Positions 16,755 to 25,300 of a stretch of DNA of 64,000 nucleotides are shown piece after piece. Positions within the stretch are counted from its first letter, which is position 1. Each line of letters starts with the position of its first letter. The translations under genes were made by a program, and so were the position numbers. Under the pieces are notes generated by a model, which saw only the letters and a list, made by a program, of their open reading frames with translations, made no database searches and was not told the DNA's origin. This DNA is from Calothrix sp. PCC 7716 (GTDB lineage Bacteria; Cyanobacteriota; Cyanobacteriia; Cyanobacteriales; Nostocaceae), in NCBI RefSeq assembly GCF_019977735.1, contig NZ_AP025018.1, positions 4,682,580 to 4,746,579 of the forward strand. The letters are read 5' to 3'.

Positions 16755-17693
16755 ATGTCATATCAATTTAAGTCTCTATATTCTACAGATAGCGCCTTAA
16801 ACTACGATGTTACAACAAGTGACGACAACCAGTATATGGGGCGCCTGTATATCCTTACCGCAGAAAACCCAGTGTTACAAAACTTGGGAATTGAGAAAGA
16901 ATGGTTTTTGGCTCATGAGTCAGGAGAATTTATGATTTGCGGTCATATTAATAATGTTGGTGAGTGGAGCTTATCATCGTATAGAAGCCTAGAACCGAGT
17001 TTAGAATATACAACAAAAAGTCAAATATTGGACCAGGTTTTTAGCCACGAGTATATTCAAGAAGTGTTACATAGTAAGAAATTTGTCCAATCGTCAGAAT
17101 TTGTTGATGAGAGTAAACGTTTGAATGATAACAATAACGATTCGGATGATACTAAAGAGACTGTTAACTCTACTACCTCAAATCAGCTAAGTATTAGTAT
17201 CCCTAATTTAGAGATGTTAGGAGAGATAATTTTACGTTCTTCTCCAGACGATTTACTCTCCGAAGAAGTAGACACTTATCAATCGTTTGAACAAGAGGCG
17301 CCTGCGATGACCGATATAATTACAAATGAAATAATTTACACACCACAGTTGGAAAAAGCTGAGTTACTAGAAATTGAGCAAGCAATTATAGATAAAATTA
17401 TAGAGGAGTATCAAACTCATGATACAAGCGAGTTTATCTTACCTCCAACTGGGAGAGTAACAATTCATGTTGAGTCAGATTATTTTGTACTGTCTGACTC
17501 GGTTGATGGGCACACGATATTAGCTGCTACTTTCGATGGAGAAGTAATGGAGGAGTTAAAGCAAGCTGACGCAATTGAGTTTACCTCATTGCTGCAATCC
17601 CATGAAATAGAAGTTTCTACGCTGCTATCAAGCCAAAGTCACTCTCAAACTGAAAACGTAAACCAACAGAAAGGAATTGATTATGGTACATAG
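16755..17693 (+). CDS. Hypothetical protein of the partition cluster
   Basis: A 312-residue acidic protein four bases after parA, so probably one transcript. The N-terminal ~100 residues look folded (QYMGRLYILTAENPV, EKEWFLAHESGEFMICGHI). Then comes an Asn/Asp/Ser linker and a C-terminal part (GRVTIHVESDYFVLSDSVDG). No transmembrane segment, signal peptide or known catalytic motif was recognised. It overlaps the next gene by 11 bases. The position suggests a plasmid-maintenance role, but I cannot name a family. Confidence 0.65.
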   Translation: MSYQFKSLYSTDSALNYDVTTSDDNQYMGRLYILTAENPVLQNLGIEKEWFLAHESGEFMICGHINNVGEWSLSSYRSLEPSLEYTTKSQILDQVFSHEYIQEVLHSKKFVQSSEFVDESKRLNDNNNDSDDTKETVNSTTSNQLSISIPNLEMLGEIILRSSPDDLLSEEVDTYQSFEQEAPAMTDIITNEIIYTPQLEKAELLEIEQAIIDKIIEEYQTHDTSEFILPPTGRVTIHVESDYFVLSDSVDGHTILAATFDGEVMEELKQADAIEFTSLLQSHEIEVSTLLSSQSHSQTENVNQQKGIDYGT

Positions 17694-18336
17694 TTTACGG
17701 CAAGCTAAAACAGAAAACTTTTTAAATCGCTTACTTGAGGGTAAAAACGCTGATTTTCAAAGACGGGTTTTAGCAATAACAGTTGAGCATGGACTTTCTA
17801 CAAACGACCCGCTATTTCTCGTGATGCTAGCAACAGGTCAACTTCAGGTATTACTCGAAGACAAACCTAACGAACTCGATAACTTATTTAAGCGCTGGTC
17901 AGAATCTATCTACGACCAACTAGAAAAAGCCAAACGTACAGCTACCTCTGGTCAGGAAATAGAAATTCGTAAAATGGTAGACCGATTAATTAAGCACAGC
18001 GAATCAAAAGAGCGTAGTCGTTTAAAAGTGATGATACCAGCATTAGGATTACTTTCTTCAGCCATTGGGTTTGGGGTTTTAGCTGGGTTAGCTGTTCCTA
18101 TATGGCTCGCTGGTGGATATGCACCTGTTCAACCAAGAAAGTTAACTGTTGCTGAAGCTGAAACTTTGCAATGGTCGAAAAGTCCTGAAGGTAAGCTCGC
18201 ACGTCGTATTATGACTTGGAACTCAGAAAGCCTGACTAATCTTAACTGTACCAAAGTTAATGCCCAACGTATAATAGCAGCAAAAGAGAAACGAGGCGCC
18301 GGGGATTATTGTTTGCTGCGAGTAAAGGCGCCTTAA
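17683..18336 (+). CDS. Membrane-anchored protein of the partition cluster
   Basis: The ATG at 17683, behind AAGGA, starts a 217-residue protein. The first ~120 residues are helical and charged (ENFLNRLLEGKNADFQRRVL, YDQLEKAKRTATSGQEIEIR). A hydrophobic stretch (MIPALGLLSSAIGFGVLAGL, then AVPIWLAGGY) should form one or two membrane helices at about 121-150. The C-terminus has a conserved-looking basic part (SKSPEGKLARRIMTWN, KEKRGAGDYCLLRV). I think it belongs to a cyanobacterial plasmid family listed as DUF6753, but that name is from memory. It overlaps the upstream gene and is likely co-transcribed with parA. Confidence 0.6.
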   Translation: MVHSLRQAKTENFLNRLLEGKNADFQRRVLAITVEHGLSTNDPLFLVMLATGQLQVLLEDKPNELDNLFKRWSESIYDQLEKAKRTATSGQEIEIRKMVDRLIKHSESKERSRLKVMIPALGLLSSAIGFGVLAGLAVPIWLAGGYAPVQPRKLTVAEAETLQWSKSPEGKLARRIMTWNSESLTNLNCTKVNAQRIIAAKEKRGAGDYCLLRVKAP

Positions 18337-18371
18337 TCTATTACAAAAATCATCTCAAATAGAGGTTTTTT

Positions 18372-18596
18372 ATGAAAAATCCAAATCAACTAGATAAAGC
18401 TCTAGAAAACTCTCAAATCATCTTCGGGTGGATAATTTGTGTAACCACAGCAATTTTATCTATATTCTGTTTATTTCGCTTTCAAATATTCGCTGTTGTT
18501 TTCGCAATCACCGCTGTTGCGACTTGTCCCAAGTTTAAAATACCTGACGGATTAAGAATAGCAATTATTGTTATAAGCATAATTACTCTAGGTTAA
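18372..18596 (+). CDS. Small two-helix membrane protein
   Basis: A 74-residue protein with two predicted membrane helices: IIFGWIICVTTAILSIFCLF and a second around FAVVFAITAVATC, plus a hydrophobic end (IAIIVISIITLG). A GAGG element lies about 6 bases before the ATG. It closes the partition-cluster run, 35 bases after the previous gene. No family recognised. Confidence 0.6.
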   Translation: MKNPNQLDKALENSQIIFGWIICVTTAILSIFCLFRFQIFAVVFAITAVATCPKFKIPDGLRIAIIVISIITLG

Positions 18597-18634
18597 AATC
18601 ATTATCAGCTTACTTTCTCGTAAAACATGACTGT

Positions 18635-19453
18635 ATGACCTACACCCCACCAAAACTTCTTACCTTCGAGGAATTCGTTGCCGAATATGGCGACAATCCC
18701 CGCTACGAACTTATTGATGGAGAGTTACGCGACATGGAACCAACAGGTCCTCACGAAACAGTTTCAGGTAATATTGCTGGTCGGGTTTTTGTTGAAATCC
18801 TGAAAGCCGAATTTGACTGGATAGTTCCAAAAAGTTGTTTAATCAAGCCACCTGCTGCCCAAGCCACAGCACTTCGTCCCGATGTCACTCGCTTCGCTCA
18901 AATTCAAAATTCAAAATTCAAAATTCAAAATTATAATTAGTGGGGGCTTGAACCCGCCACTAATTAGGTGCCACCAACCTGCGGTATGGTGGGGGCTTGT
19001 ACCCAGTTCTAAATTAATTAATTCAAAATTAATTCAAAATAAAAATTCAAAATTATTTTATTTTGAATTTTGAATTTTGAATTTTGAATTGTCGAGGTCA
19101 TAGTTTTAGATAACGAACAACTTCGACTTGAACCCTTGTGGCAGAAAGAGCCAATTATTTGCAACGGTAGCACTATAAAACATGTCATCGAGGTCGTTAG
19201 TACTAACTGGCAAGACGATTATGCCCGGAAAGTTGAAGAATACGCATTTCTAGGTATACAGGAATACTGGATTGTCGATTTTTTAGGTTTGGGAGGCTTA
19301 CAATTTATTGGCAAACCGAAACAACCAACTTTTACCGTTTGCCAGTTGATTGGCGATACATATCAACAACAACAATATCGTTTGGGTCAAAATATAACTT
19401 CCAATATTTTTCCAAATATAAGATTAAAACTTGATGACCTGTTGCCGCGTTAA
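18635..19453 (+). pseudogene. Uma2-family endonuclease split by a repeat insertion
   Basis: The first part (18635 onward) reads LLTFEEFVAEYGDNPRYELI and DGELRDMEPTGPHE, ending at LRPDV. The second part resumes after about 19090 with VIVLDNEQLRLEPLWQKEP, then HVIEVVSTNWQDDYARKVEE and GIQEYWIVDFLGLGG. Together they make a standard Uma2 (DUF820) protein of the PD-(D/E)XK nuclease fold, common in cyanobacteria. Between them about 190 bp of AT-rich heptamer repeats introduce stops. The two halves would join at RPD-VIVLD, so the rest of the gene is undamaged and the insertion looks recent. Confidence 0.82.
18898..19090. mobile_element. MITE-like insertion with heptamer-repeat ends
   Basis: The left end is a run of ATTCAAA heptamers (18898-18935); the right end is the complementary run of TTTGAAT heptamers (19060-19090), so the ends are inverted repeats. 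The centre holds two copies of a GTGGGGGCTTG motif (each followed by A/TACCC). There is no gene inside. It interrupts an Uma2 gene. Confidence 0.75.
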
Positions 19454-19522
19454 TTCATATTAGCTGTGTGTTACAATGGTAGTTAGTTGTTATGAATAAA
19501 TTAAGCTCATGACAAAAGAAAC

Positions 19523-20309
19523 TTAATTTTGTAATTCTTGAGTGATTACTGACTCCCAATATGCAAGTTTATTAGAATCTGTTGGAGATTGCCCTATCAA
19601 CTTTTTCCAGGCGCCACTTGCAGCTCCACTGGGATGAATAAAATTTAGATGCTTAATACCTAAGTCCAACCGATTTAAGGCATTACCAGCTACTCTACCC
19701 CAGGTGATAACAGCAACTGGTTTCACCACGTTTAACTCCGCTTTAATAAGTCGTATAAACCTTTGTTGGTCAATATCTGGAAGCTTCATTCCTGTATAAC
19801 GTCGTTCAGGATTACAAACCCATATTTTGAGTAAGTCGGTCAAATAAACTCGGTATCCTAATTTCAGTAAGCCTTGAATCATGTCAAAATATAGTTTTGT
19901 ACGTCGTAATATCTCACGAGAACCTTTGTGATGTAAACCATAAGGGGTGCCAATAACTAACCGCTCATAGTCACTATCACATTTAGAATCCTGACCAACA
20001 ATTACTATTGTTGGTTTGTGTTCTCCTTGTCCATCATTTAATTCCATAAGGCTGGGTAAATCTACTGCGACAACCGGAGACTTTTGATAAATATGCCTAA
20101 ATTCTGTATCTGCCGACTGAAAAAAAATCTCGTTGTACAAAATGTAAAGGCCAACCTGGCTGATTAAAAGTAGCATCAATGTCTTGATAAAGTTTTTCTA
20201 ATTCTTCTTTAGATGTTTCAAATATAGAACATAGTAATTGGCAAATTTGTTCAAATTCTTGAGGTTTGAATTTTGAAAATAATAAATTATCTGAGGTTGC
20301 TTTACACAT
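19523..20309 (-). pseudogene. Uracil-DNA-glycosylase-like protein with a frameshift at a T8 run
   Basis: Two overlapping frames make one protein. The first (from ATG 20309, MCKATSDNLLFSKFKPQEF to HFVQRDFF) stops soon after a run of eight T on the coding strand (20120-20127). The second continues QSADTEFRHIYQKSP and contains the conserved parts: PTIVIVGQDSKCDSDYERL, YLTDLLKIWVCNPERR and LNFIHPSGAASGAWKK. These fit the uracil-DNA glycosylase superfamily (GQDP-like active-site loop and HPS loop). With seven T the frame would be continuous at about 262 residues. The cause may be a mutation, a sequencing error or slippage. Substrate specificity cannot be read. Confidence 0.7.
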
Positions 20310-20372
20310 AACAATTTATTGAGTTACTTTACCTATGCTTAGGCTATTTCTATAAGTGTCTTAAAAATTTCA

Positions 20373-21213
20373 TCACAATAGTTGATAGATGTTGATAGAT
20401 GTCCTTCCTGTACGATAAGTAACAAGTTGGGCAGTAGGAAGAATATTCATTACACTTTGCACGTTTTTAACAGGAACACTCATGTCTTGCTCGCCGTGGA
20501 ACAACTTAATAGGTATTTTAATTTCATTTAAACCAAAATCCCACTTACGAGCATAAAGTTGTATGTCCCAAGATACCCCTTTTACTCCTTGACGCATAGC
20601 CTCGTTTGAGGACTCAAGAATAACGTCTAAACGACCGGGTTGTTCCAACACAGCATAGTCCGAAGCAGGTACATTATTACGAAGTTGGGCTAGCATTTTT
20701 TCGGCGCCACCTTTAAAAGATAAATTCATTATTTTCAACAGGACTGGCAATAGAAAAGGGGCTTTGGCTGCCACATTCCAAATCAGGCTGGAAGGAAATT
20801 TAATTTTTTTCAATGCTTCTGCATTTAGCTCCCATACTCCAGAAACAATAACAACGGTGTGTAACCTTTCAGGTATCTTGGCTGCACAAGCTGCTGCATA
20901 TCCGGCGCCACCAGAAATTCCCAGCACAGAAAATTGTTTTAATTTAAGGACATCTGCAAGATATACCACATCATTAGACCAGTCTACGAAGCCTCGTTGG
21001 GGCTGAAAATCAGATTGTCCCATTCCTGGGCGATCAGGTGCAATAACACGCAAACCGTAACGGCTAAAAACGTCATCTCCAAGAAATAACGGCTCGCTCG
21101 CGAGAGCCAGGTGAGCCGTGAAAATACAGTACAGGATGTCCATCTAGCTTACCAAACTCAGCATAGGCAAGCTTACGACCGTCGGGTAAAGTAAGCGAAT
21201 TATCGGTTTTCAT
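20373..21213 (-). pseudogene. Alpha/beta hydrolase inactivated by a 4-bp duplication
   Basis: From ATG 21213 the frame reads MKTDNSLTLPDGRKLAYAEF and YFHGSPGSR (oxyanion region), then meets CGAGCGAG on the coding strand (21093-21100 on the plus strand). Removing one CGAG restores EPLFLGDDVFSRYGLRVIAP and DRPGMGQSDF, the nucleophile elbow GISGGAG, and IKLFHGEQDMSVPV with its acid. The C-terminus is also abnormal: the catalytic-His region is replaced by TYRTGRTSINIYQLL near a short tandem duplication at 20383-20402. So the gene carries one clear frameshift and a probable second lesion. In-frame expression from 21143 would lack the first strands. Confidence 0.78.
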
Positions 21214-21232
21214 AAAGGTCTTTTTCGTTGTT

Positions 21233-21324
21233 TTGGCGCCAAGCTCGCCACGGAGAGAAGTTTGTGGGGAGGGTTTCCCTCCACAAAACTTCGGGGGATA
21301 CTCCCCGGTGGCAGACTTGGCGCC
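21233..21324. repeat. Nested copy of the GGCGCC-ended palindromic element
   Basis: The outer element matches the copies in relaxase and mobC: TTGGCGCCAAGCTCGCCACG at the left, GGGGATACTCCCC and CAGACTTGGCGCC at the right. Its centre is broken by about 42 bp that are themselves palindromic (GAAGTTTGTGGGGAGGG and its near complement ending ACAAAACTTC). It is an element inside an element, located between a broken hydrolase gene and a gene relic. Confidence 0.78.
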
Positions 21325-21332
21325 AATAAACC

Positions 21333-21447
21333 ATCTTAACCTTCATGTTGTAAATTTTTATGCTGATGTTGTGAGCGCGTGCTGCTCAAAACTTTTCTTA
21401 TCTTCATCACTAAACTCACATATTGTAGCGAGTTTACCCTTTTGTGA
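21333..21447 (-). pseudogene. Relic of the C-terminal module of the polymerase-like gene
   Basis: This stretch matches the 3' end of the large gene at 22321-26763 (bases 22321-22435) with only scattered differences. One frame reads KSQKGKLATICEFSDEDKKS and FEQHA, paired with KAQKGKPATMCNFSDEEKKS in the intact gene; another frame ends QHQHKNLQHEG, against QHQHKNLQHDA, so a small indel separates them. It has no upstream gene body. The HNH gene pair lies exactly between this relic and the intact copy. Confidence 0.7.
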
Positions 21448-21512
21448 TTTGCGTTCATATGACAACGGCGCCTCCCAAACGGTAATCAATAATCTTGTTT
21501 TTAGATAAAATG

Positions 21513-21518
21513 TATAAT
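21513..21518 (+). promoter_or_regulatory. Candidate -10 element of the HNH gene pair
   Basis: A perfect TATAAT lies 30 bases before the start at 21548. No good -35 match is seen at the standard distance (a TTGTTT is only 12 bases upstream), so only the -10 is proposed. Confidence 0.4.
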
Positions 21519-21547
21519 TGAAACAAAGTCATTTTTGAGGCAGAAAC

Positions 21548-21910
21548 ATGACCACAGTAGCCATACAACCGATATTAGATGCTAGTGGACAGAGGTCTTT
21601 CCGCGCCGTTGCTGGCGACAAGCAATCTATAGGTAAAACTGCTGGTCAAGCTTTGGATGCTTTAACAACTCAATTGGGCGAAACGGAGTTTAGTGGCATA
21701 CTTGTGTTTCAAAGCTTTCGTCCTGACCAATTTTTTGGTATCGAGCAACAAAAGCGCTTATCTGAATTGATGGAATTATTGAGAAAAGCGCGCTCGGAAG
21801 AAAAATCGTTGCCAGCTGAATTACAAGCAGAATTAGAGAGCTTGGTTAAAGCCGAGTTAAATGCAACAGCAGAAAGAGCAAAGTTTTTAATGCAACAACA
21901 AAGTCAATGA
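21548..21910 (+). CDS. Hypothetical partner of the HNH protein
   Basis: A 120-residue protein beginning MTTVAIQPILDASGQRSFRA, then GKTAGQALDALTTQLGE and SGILVFQSFRPDQFF, and ending in a Lys/Glu-rich helix (LPAELQAELESLVKAELNAT). A weak ribosome site (GAGGCAG) precedes the ATG. Its stop overlaps the start of the HNH gene (ATGA), so the two are translationally coupled. The pair resembles a cyanobacterial accessory cassette that recurs near mobile DNA; I know no proven function. An antitoxin-like or targeting role for this partner is a guess. Confidence 0.7.
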   Translation: MTTVAIQPILDASGQRSFRAVAGDKQSIGKTAGQALDALTTQLGETEFSGILVFQSFRPDQFFGIEQQKRLSELMELLRKARSEEKSLPAELQAELESLVKAELNATAERAKFLMQQQSQ

Positions 21911-22308
21911 ATCCAAATTATACATCGGTAGCAAATCGAGCTAATCATTGCTGTGAATATTGTCGCGCTCCTGAAATTATATTTAACTTCGCCTTTGATG
22001 TGGAGCATATAAGACCAGTAAGCAGGCAAGGCACGGAGGCATTGGACAATTTAGCTCTTGCTTGCCGTTCATGCAATCTTTATAAAGGGAATCGGATGTT
22101 TGGAGTTGATAGCAGTACTGGCGCCGAAATTCGCTTGTTTAATCCTAGACTTGACGATTGGGAAAGCCATTTTCAGGTTGATGTTACAGGTGGCACAATT
22201 ATTGGCTTAACTGCAATTGGTCAAATAACTGTTGATTGTTTAGATATGAACAGTCAATCACAAATAATGGCACGACAGTTTTGGATTAGTTTGGGTTTAT
22301 TTCCATGA
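21907..22308 (+). CDS. HNH endonuclease-like protein
   Basis: The 133-residue protein has an HNH fold: CCEYCRAP (first zinc pair), the core FDVEHIRPVSRQGTEALDNL, and ALACRSCNLYKGN (second zinc pair and final helix). The His in VEHI and the Asn in LDNL are in the usual places for catalysis and metal binding. The C-terminal half (TGAEIRLFNPRLDDWESHF) is common in cyanobacterial HNH proteins. It is coupled to the small gene upstream and ends 12 bases before the 3' end of the polymerase-like gene, facing it. Target sequence unknown; a homing-type or defence role are both possible. Confidence 0.85.
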   Translation: MNPNYTSVANRANHCCEYCRAPEIIFNFAFDVEHIRPVSRQGTEALDNLALACRSCNLYKGNRMFGVDSSTGAEIRLFNPRLDDWESHFQVDVTGGTIIGLTAIGQITVDCLDMNSQSQIMARQFWISLGLFP

Positions 22309-22320
22309 AAATAAACGATT

Positions 22321-25300
22321 TTAAGCATCATGTTGCAAATTTTTATGCTGATGCTGTTTGGCATGCTGCTCAAAACTTTTCTTCTCTTCATCACTAAAGT
22401 TGCACATTGTAGCGGGTTTACCCTTTTGTGCTTTATATAGTGTTCCCCTATCTTCTAATTCGTCTACAATTCGCAGTAACTCAGAGGGAGCGTGATGGAC
22501 AACTCGGTATTTCCCTTCTGCAAAAGTTGCTGTTTGTATTTCTTCCCCAGTATTTGCTCTATTGGCTTTTAGACTACCGAGTGCAAGTTTTAGCATTGCA
22601 TTTTCCCAATCTTCACGGTTTTGAGCTTGGTTTGATGATTGTGTTTGTTTTGGTGTGGTCATATTTGAAGTATGGATTTGTGTTGATACCTTCTTTTTAG
22701 AAGGTGTTGCATCAGTTGGATTTTTAAAAGCTTCTTGGTTACTCCCAGATGTGGTAGTGACGGAATCATTGCGCTGTTTTATCTTATTTTCAGCTTGATT
22801 AATCGCTTTTTCCAGGTCATTCAATGGAATAGCGATAAATTTTGTTCGTTTACCACCCTCTAGTTGGTCGTATTCGAGGGGAAAGTTTAAAGTATCGCTA
22901 ATTCTAGTTGCTGTTTTCTGTTTCGGCGCCAAATAAGGCAAGCTAACACAAAAATACAGTTCTTCTTTACTTTGTTTTCTAGCAACGCTAATAAAAGACT
23001 CTTCTCCAAGTTTCTGATGAATCTGGTTTGCAAGTGTTTTTATATACTCTGTTTTCTGACCCTTCTTCTGCATAAACGTTTCAAAACCATCACTTTTTAT
23101 TGGTACTGCACTTAGAGATGCTTCAGAGTCATGTAACAAACCTTGATTATTTTTGTGTTGATACTTAGCAACCAGTAGCGGTTTTAGTTCATCTAATAAA
23201 GTTGATTTACTTTCTTTAACTAACGGTTGCTCTTTTATCCAGACTTCAGGGTACTGAATTGTTTGTGGGTCAACTTTGATATTGACGATAGTGCCAGGCG
23301 CCGAGTCGAGAGTTGCTTGAAATTTAAATCCATGAACATTAAAATTTTTTGCGGCTAACTTTTCGGTTAGCGAAGCAAAAGATTCTTTGTCAATAACTCC
23401 CAAGGGCTGACCATTGACTAAAGCAATGGGTGTTGTAGTTTTACCATTATCAGTTGTGCTGACTGTTATTGCCGCTTGTTCTCCTTTCCATTCAAAGTCA
23501 GCAAACGCATATTTTTTTAGTTGTCCAACCTTCAATTGATTGCCTTGAGTACTTGTGATGATAACAGAAGCGCTCGGTGGGGAGCTTATTTCTGCTTCAA
23601 AAGTAGTATTAATAGGTAACTGTGCTGACTCACTGCGAAATACTCCCAGTTTTTTATCTTCAGCAACTAACCACCGTTTGTTTTGTGTTGGGTTGGCTGG
23701 GTCAGGCGCCAGAGTAATGCTACATTCAACTTTTTCTGCTTGCCATGTACGTCCCAAGTGTTCGTTGCTCTCTTTATGGGCGCCGACTATTGCAAATTCT
23801 GTTAATTGTAGTTTAGGTAGTCGTTCGATTAATTCGTCTGGAAAGATTGCGAACACTGCTGAGGTCTTCTTGAAACCATATTCTTCTTTGTTGGCTGTTG
23901 AAATTTGCCACATTGCTGCTGCAATGCTTTGTTTTTCAGAGTCAGGAATAGTTTCTCTCATCTCAGTAGCATATTCCCGAACTTTGGAAAAAGCGGCTTT
24001 AACTTGATTTGGTGCCAATCCAGTTACAATACGTGTACTTAAATTTTTCAACTCGGTTTGGTGCTTAAAGATAGAAGAGTGCTTTTGAACTGAGGATTCT
24101 GCGATATATCCAAGCTGCCTATATTCAATTTCTCCATTTGGTTGACGTTTGAACATATTCTTGTCATCGAATACGGGAGAGGAAGCTACCCATCTAATTT
24201 TGGCAGATTGGTGAGGATTTTTATCCTCAACAACTGTGATGTCAAGCTTTCTATCATCGAAAGCGTTGGGATGCTTTTTCTGTTCAATACCAGTAATTTC
24301 TATCTGATTGCCACGAGGACTTGTTGCAATCAGTCTTAGTCCTGGCGCCGATTGCACTTCTTTACTAATTTCAATCGCTTTATTAATCAAGATGTCATAA
24401 TTTTTCTTGATAATAGAAGCTTGTTCCTTTTGAGCAGCAGTAAATTCCACTCCTTTAAACAAATCCTGAAATTGTTGTGTTGAACGAGGCAATAGTGCGT
24501 TTTCTGAAAATGCCTCGTTGGTCATTTTCGCCATCATATCAATGGCGCCATTGCCTTCGATATTCATCGTGCGGTTGGTATATACATCGTCAACTTTCCT
24601 TTCTTCTACCCAGGTTGCAATATCAAAGCATTTGGTAATATAGCTACAAGCATTGACAATTGATGAATCACTACGGTTAGCACTTTTTCCCCGGTCAACT
24701 TCTATTTGTAATTGCCCTCCTAATATACCAACTAAGTCATGATAAAATTTACCTGCTTTCTCTAAAAACTTGCTTACGTATTCTGGTGATAACAGAGGTA
24801 TATTTCTTTTCTCACAATTTTGATTATAATCTCCTAATGTGTTAATTTTTCTAACATCTATATGGTTTTGATTCGATTCTAGACACAGATGTGATAGTTC
24901 GGAAATTTGTGATTTAATATTTTCAGGATATTTAACTGCGTTGTGTAAACGAGTTCCTGCTTTTATCATTTTCGTTGCAGCACAGGAAATATCTCTTATC
25001 AAACTCCAAGCATCTTCGAGTCGAGTTGATAAACATTCGTTTTCTAATGCAATAGCTTTCATACACAAATTAGCAACTAAGCCAATTTTATTTTCCATCG
25101 CATCCAAGGCAATTTGCTCAAACGAACCTGTATAGGCTTTCTTTTGGGGTTTGACGATTTCAACATAGCGGTTTTGTGCGAGTTGTTTTTGTTTAATTTC
25201 TGCTGCTGTATGGGGAAACTCGCTCGCAAGTGCTATTGCCATTCTGTCTCCATCACAGTCTGAAAGCGAATGTTTTAGTCCAATTGGCGATAACTTAATA

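Noticed and set aside
18898..19090. CRISPR array
   Set aside because: The heptamers are contiguous, without spacers, and form inverted ends of one unit.
21233..21508. Open frame over the nested palindromic element
   Set aside because: It only translates the repeat and the relic; no start signal and no conserved content.
23555..24007. 150-codon plus-strand frame inside the polymerase-like gene
   Set aside because: Shadow of the long minus-strand gene; no start signal or family.
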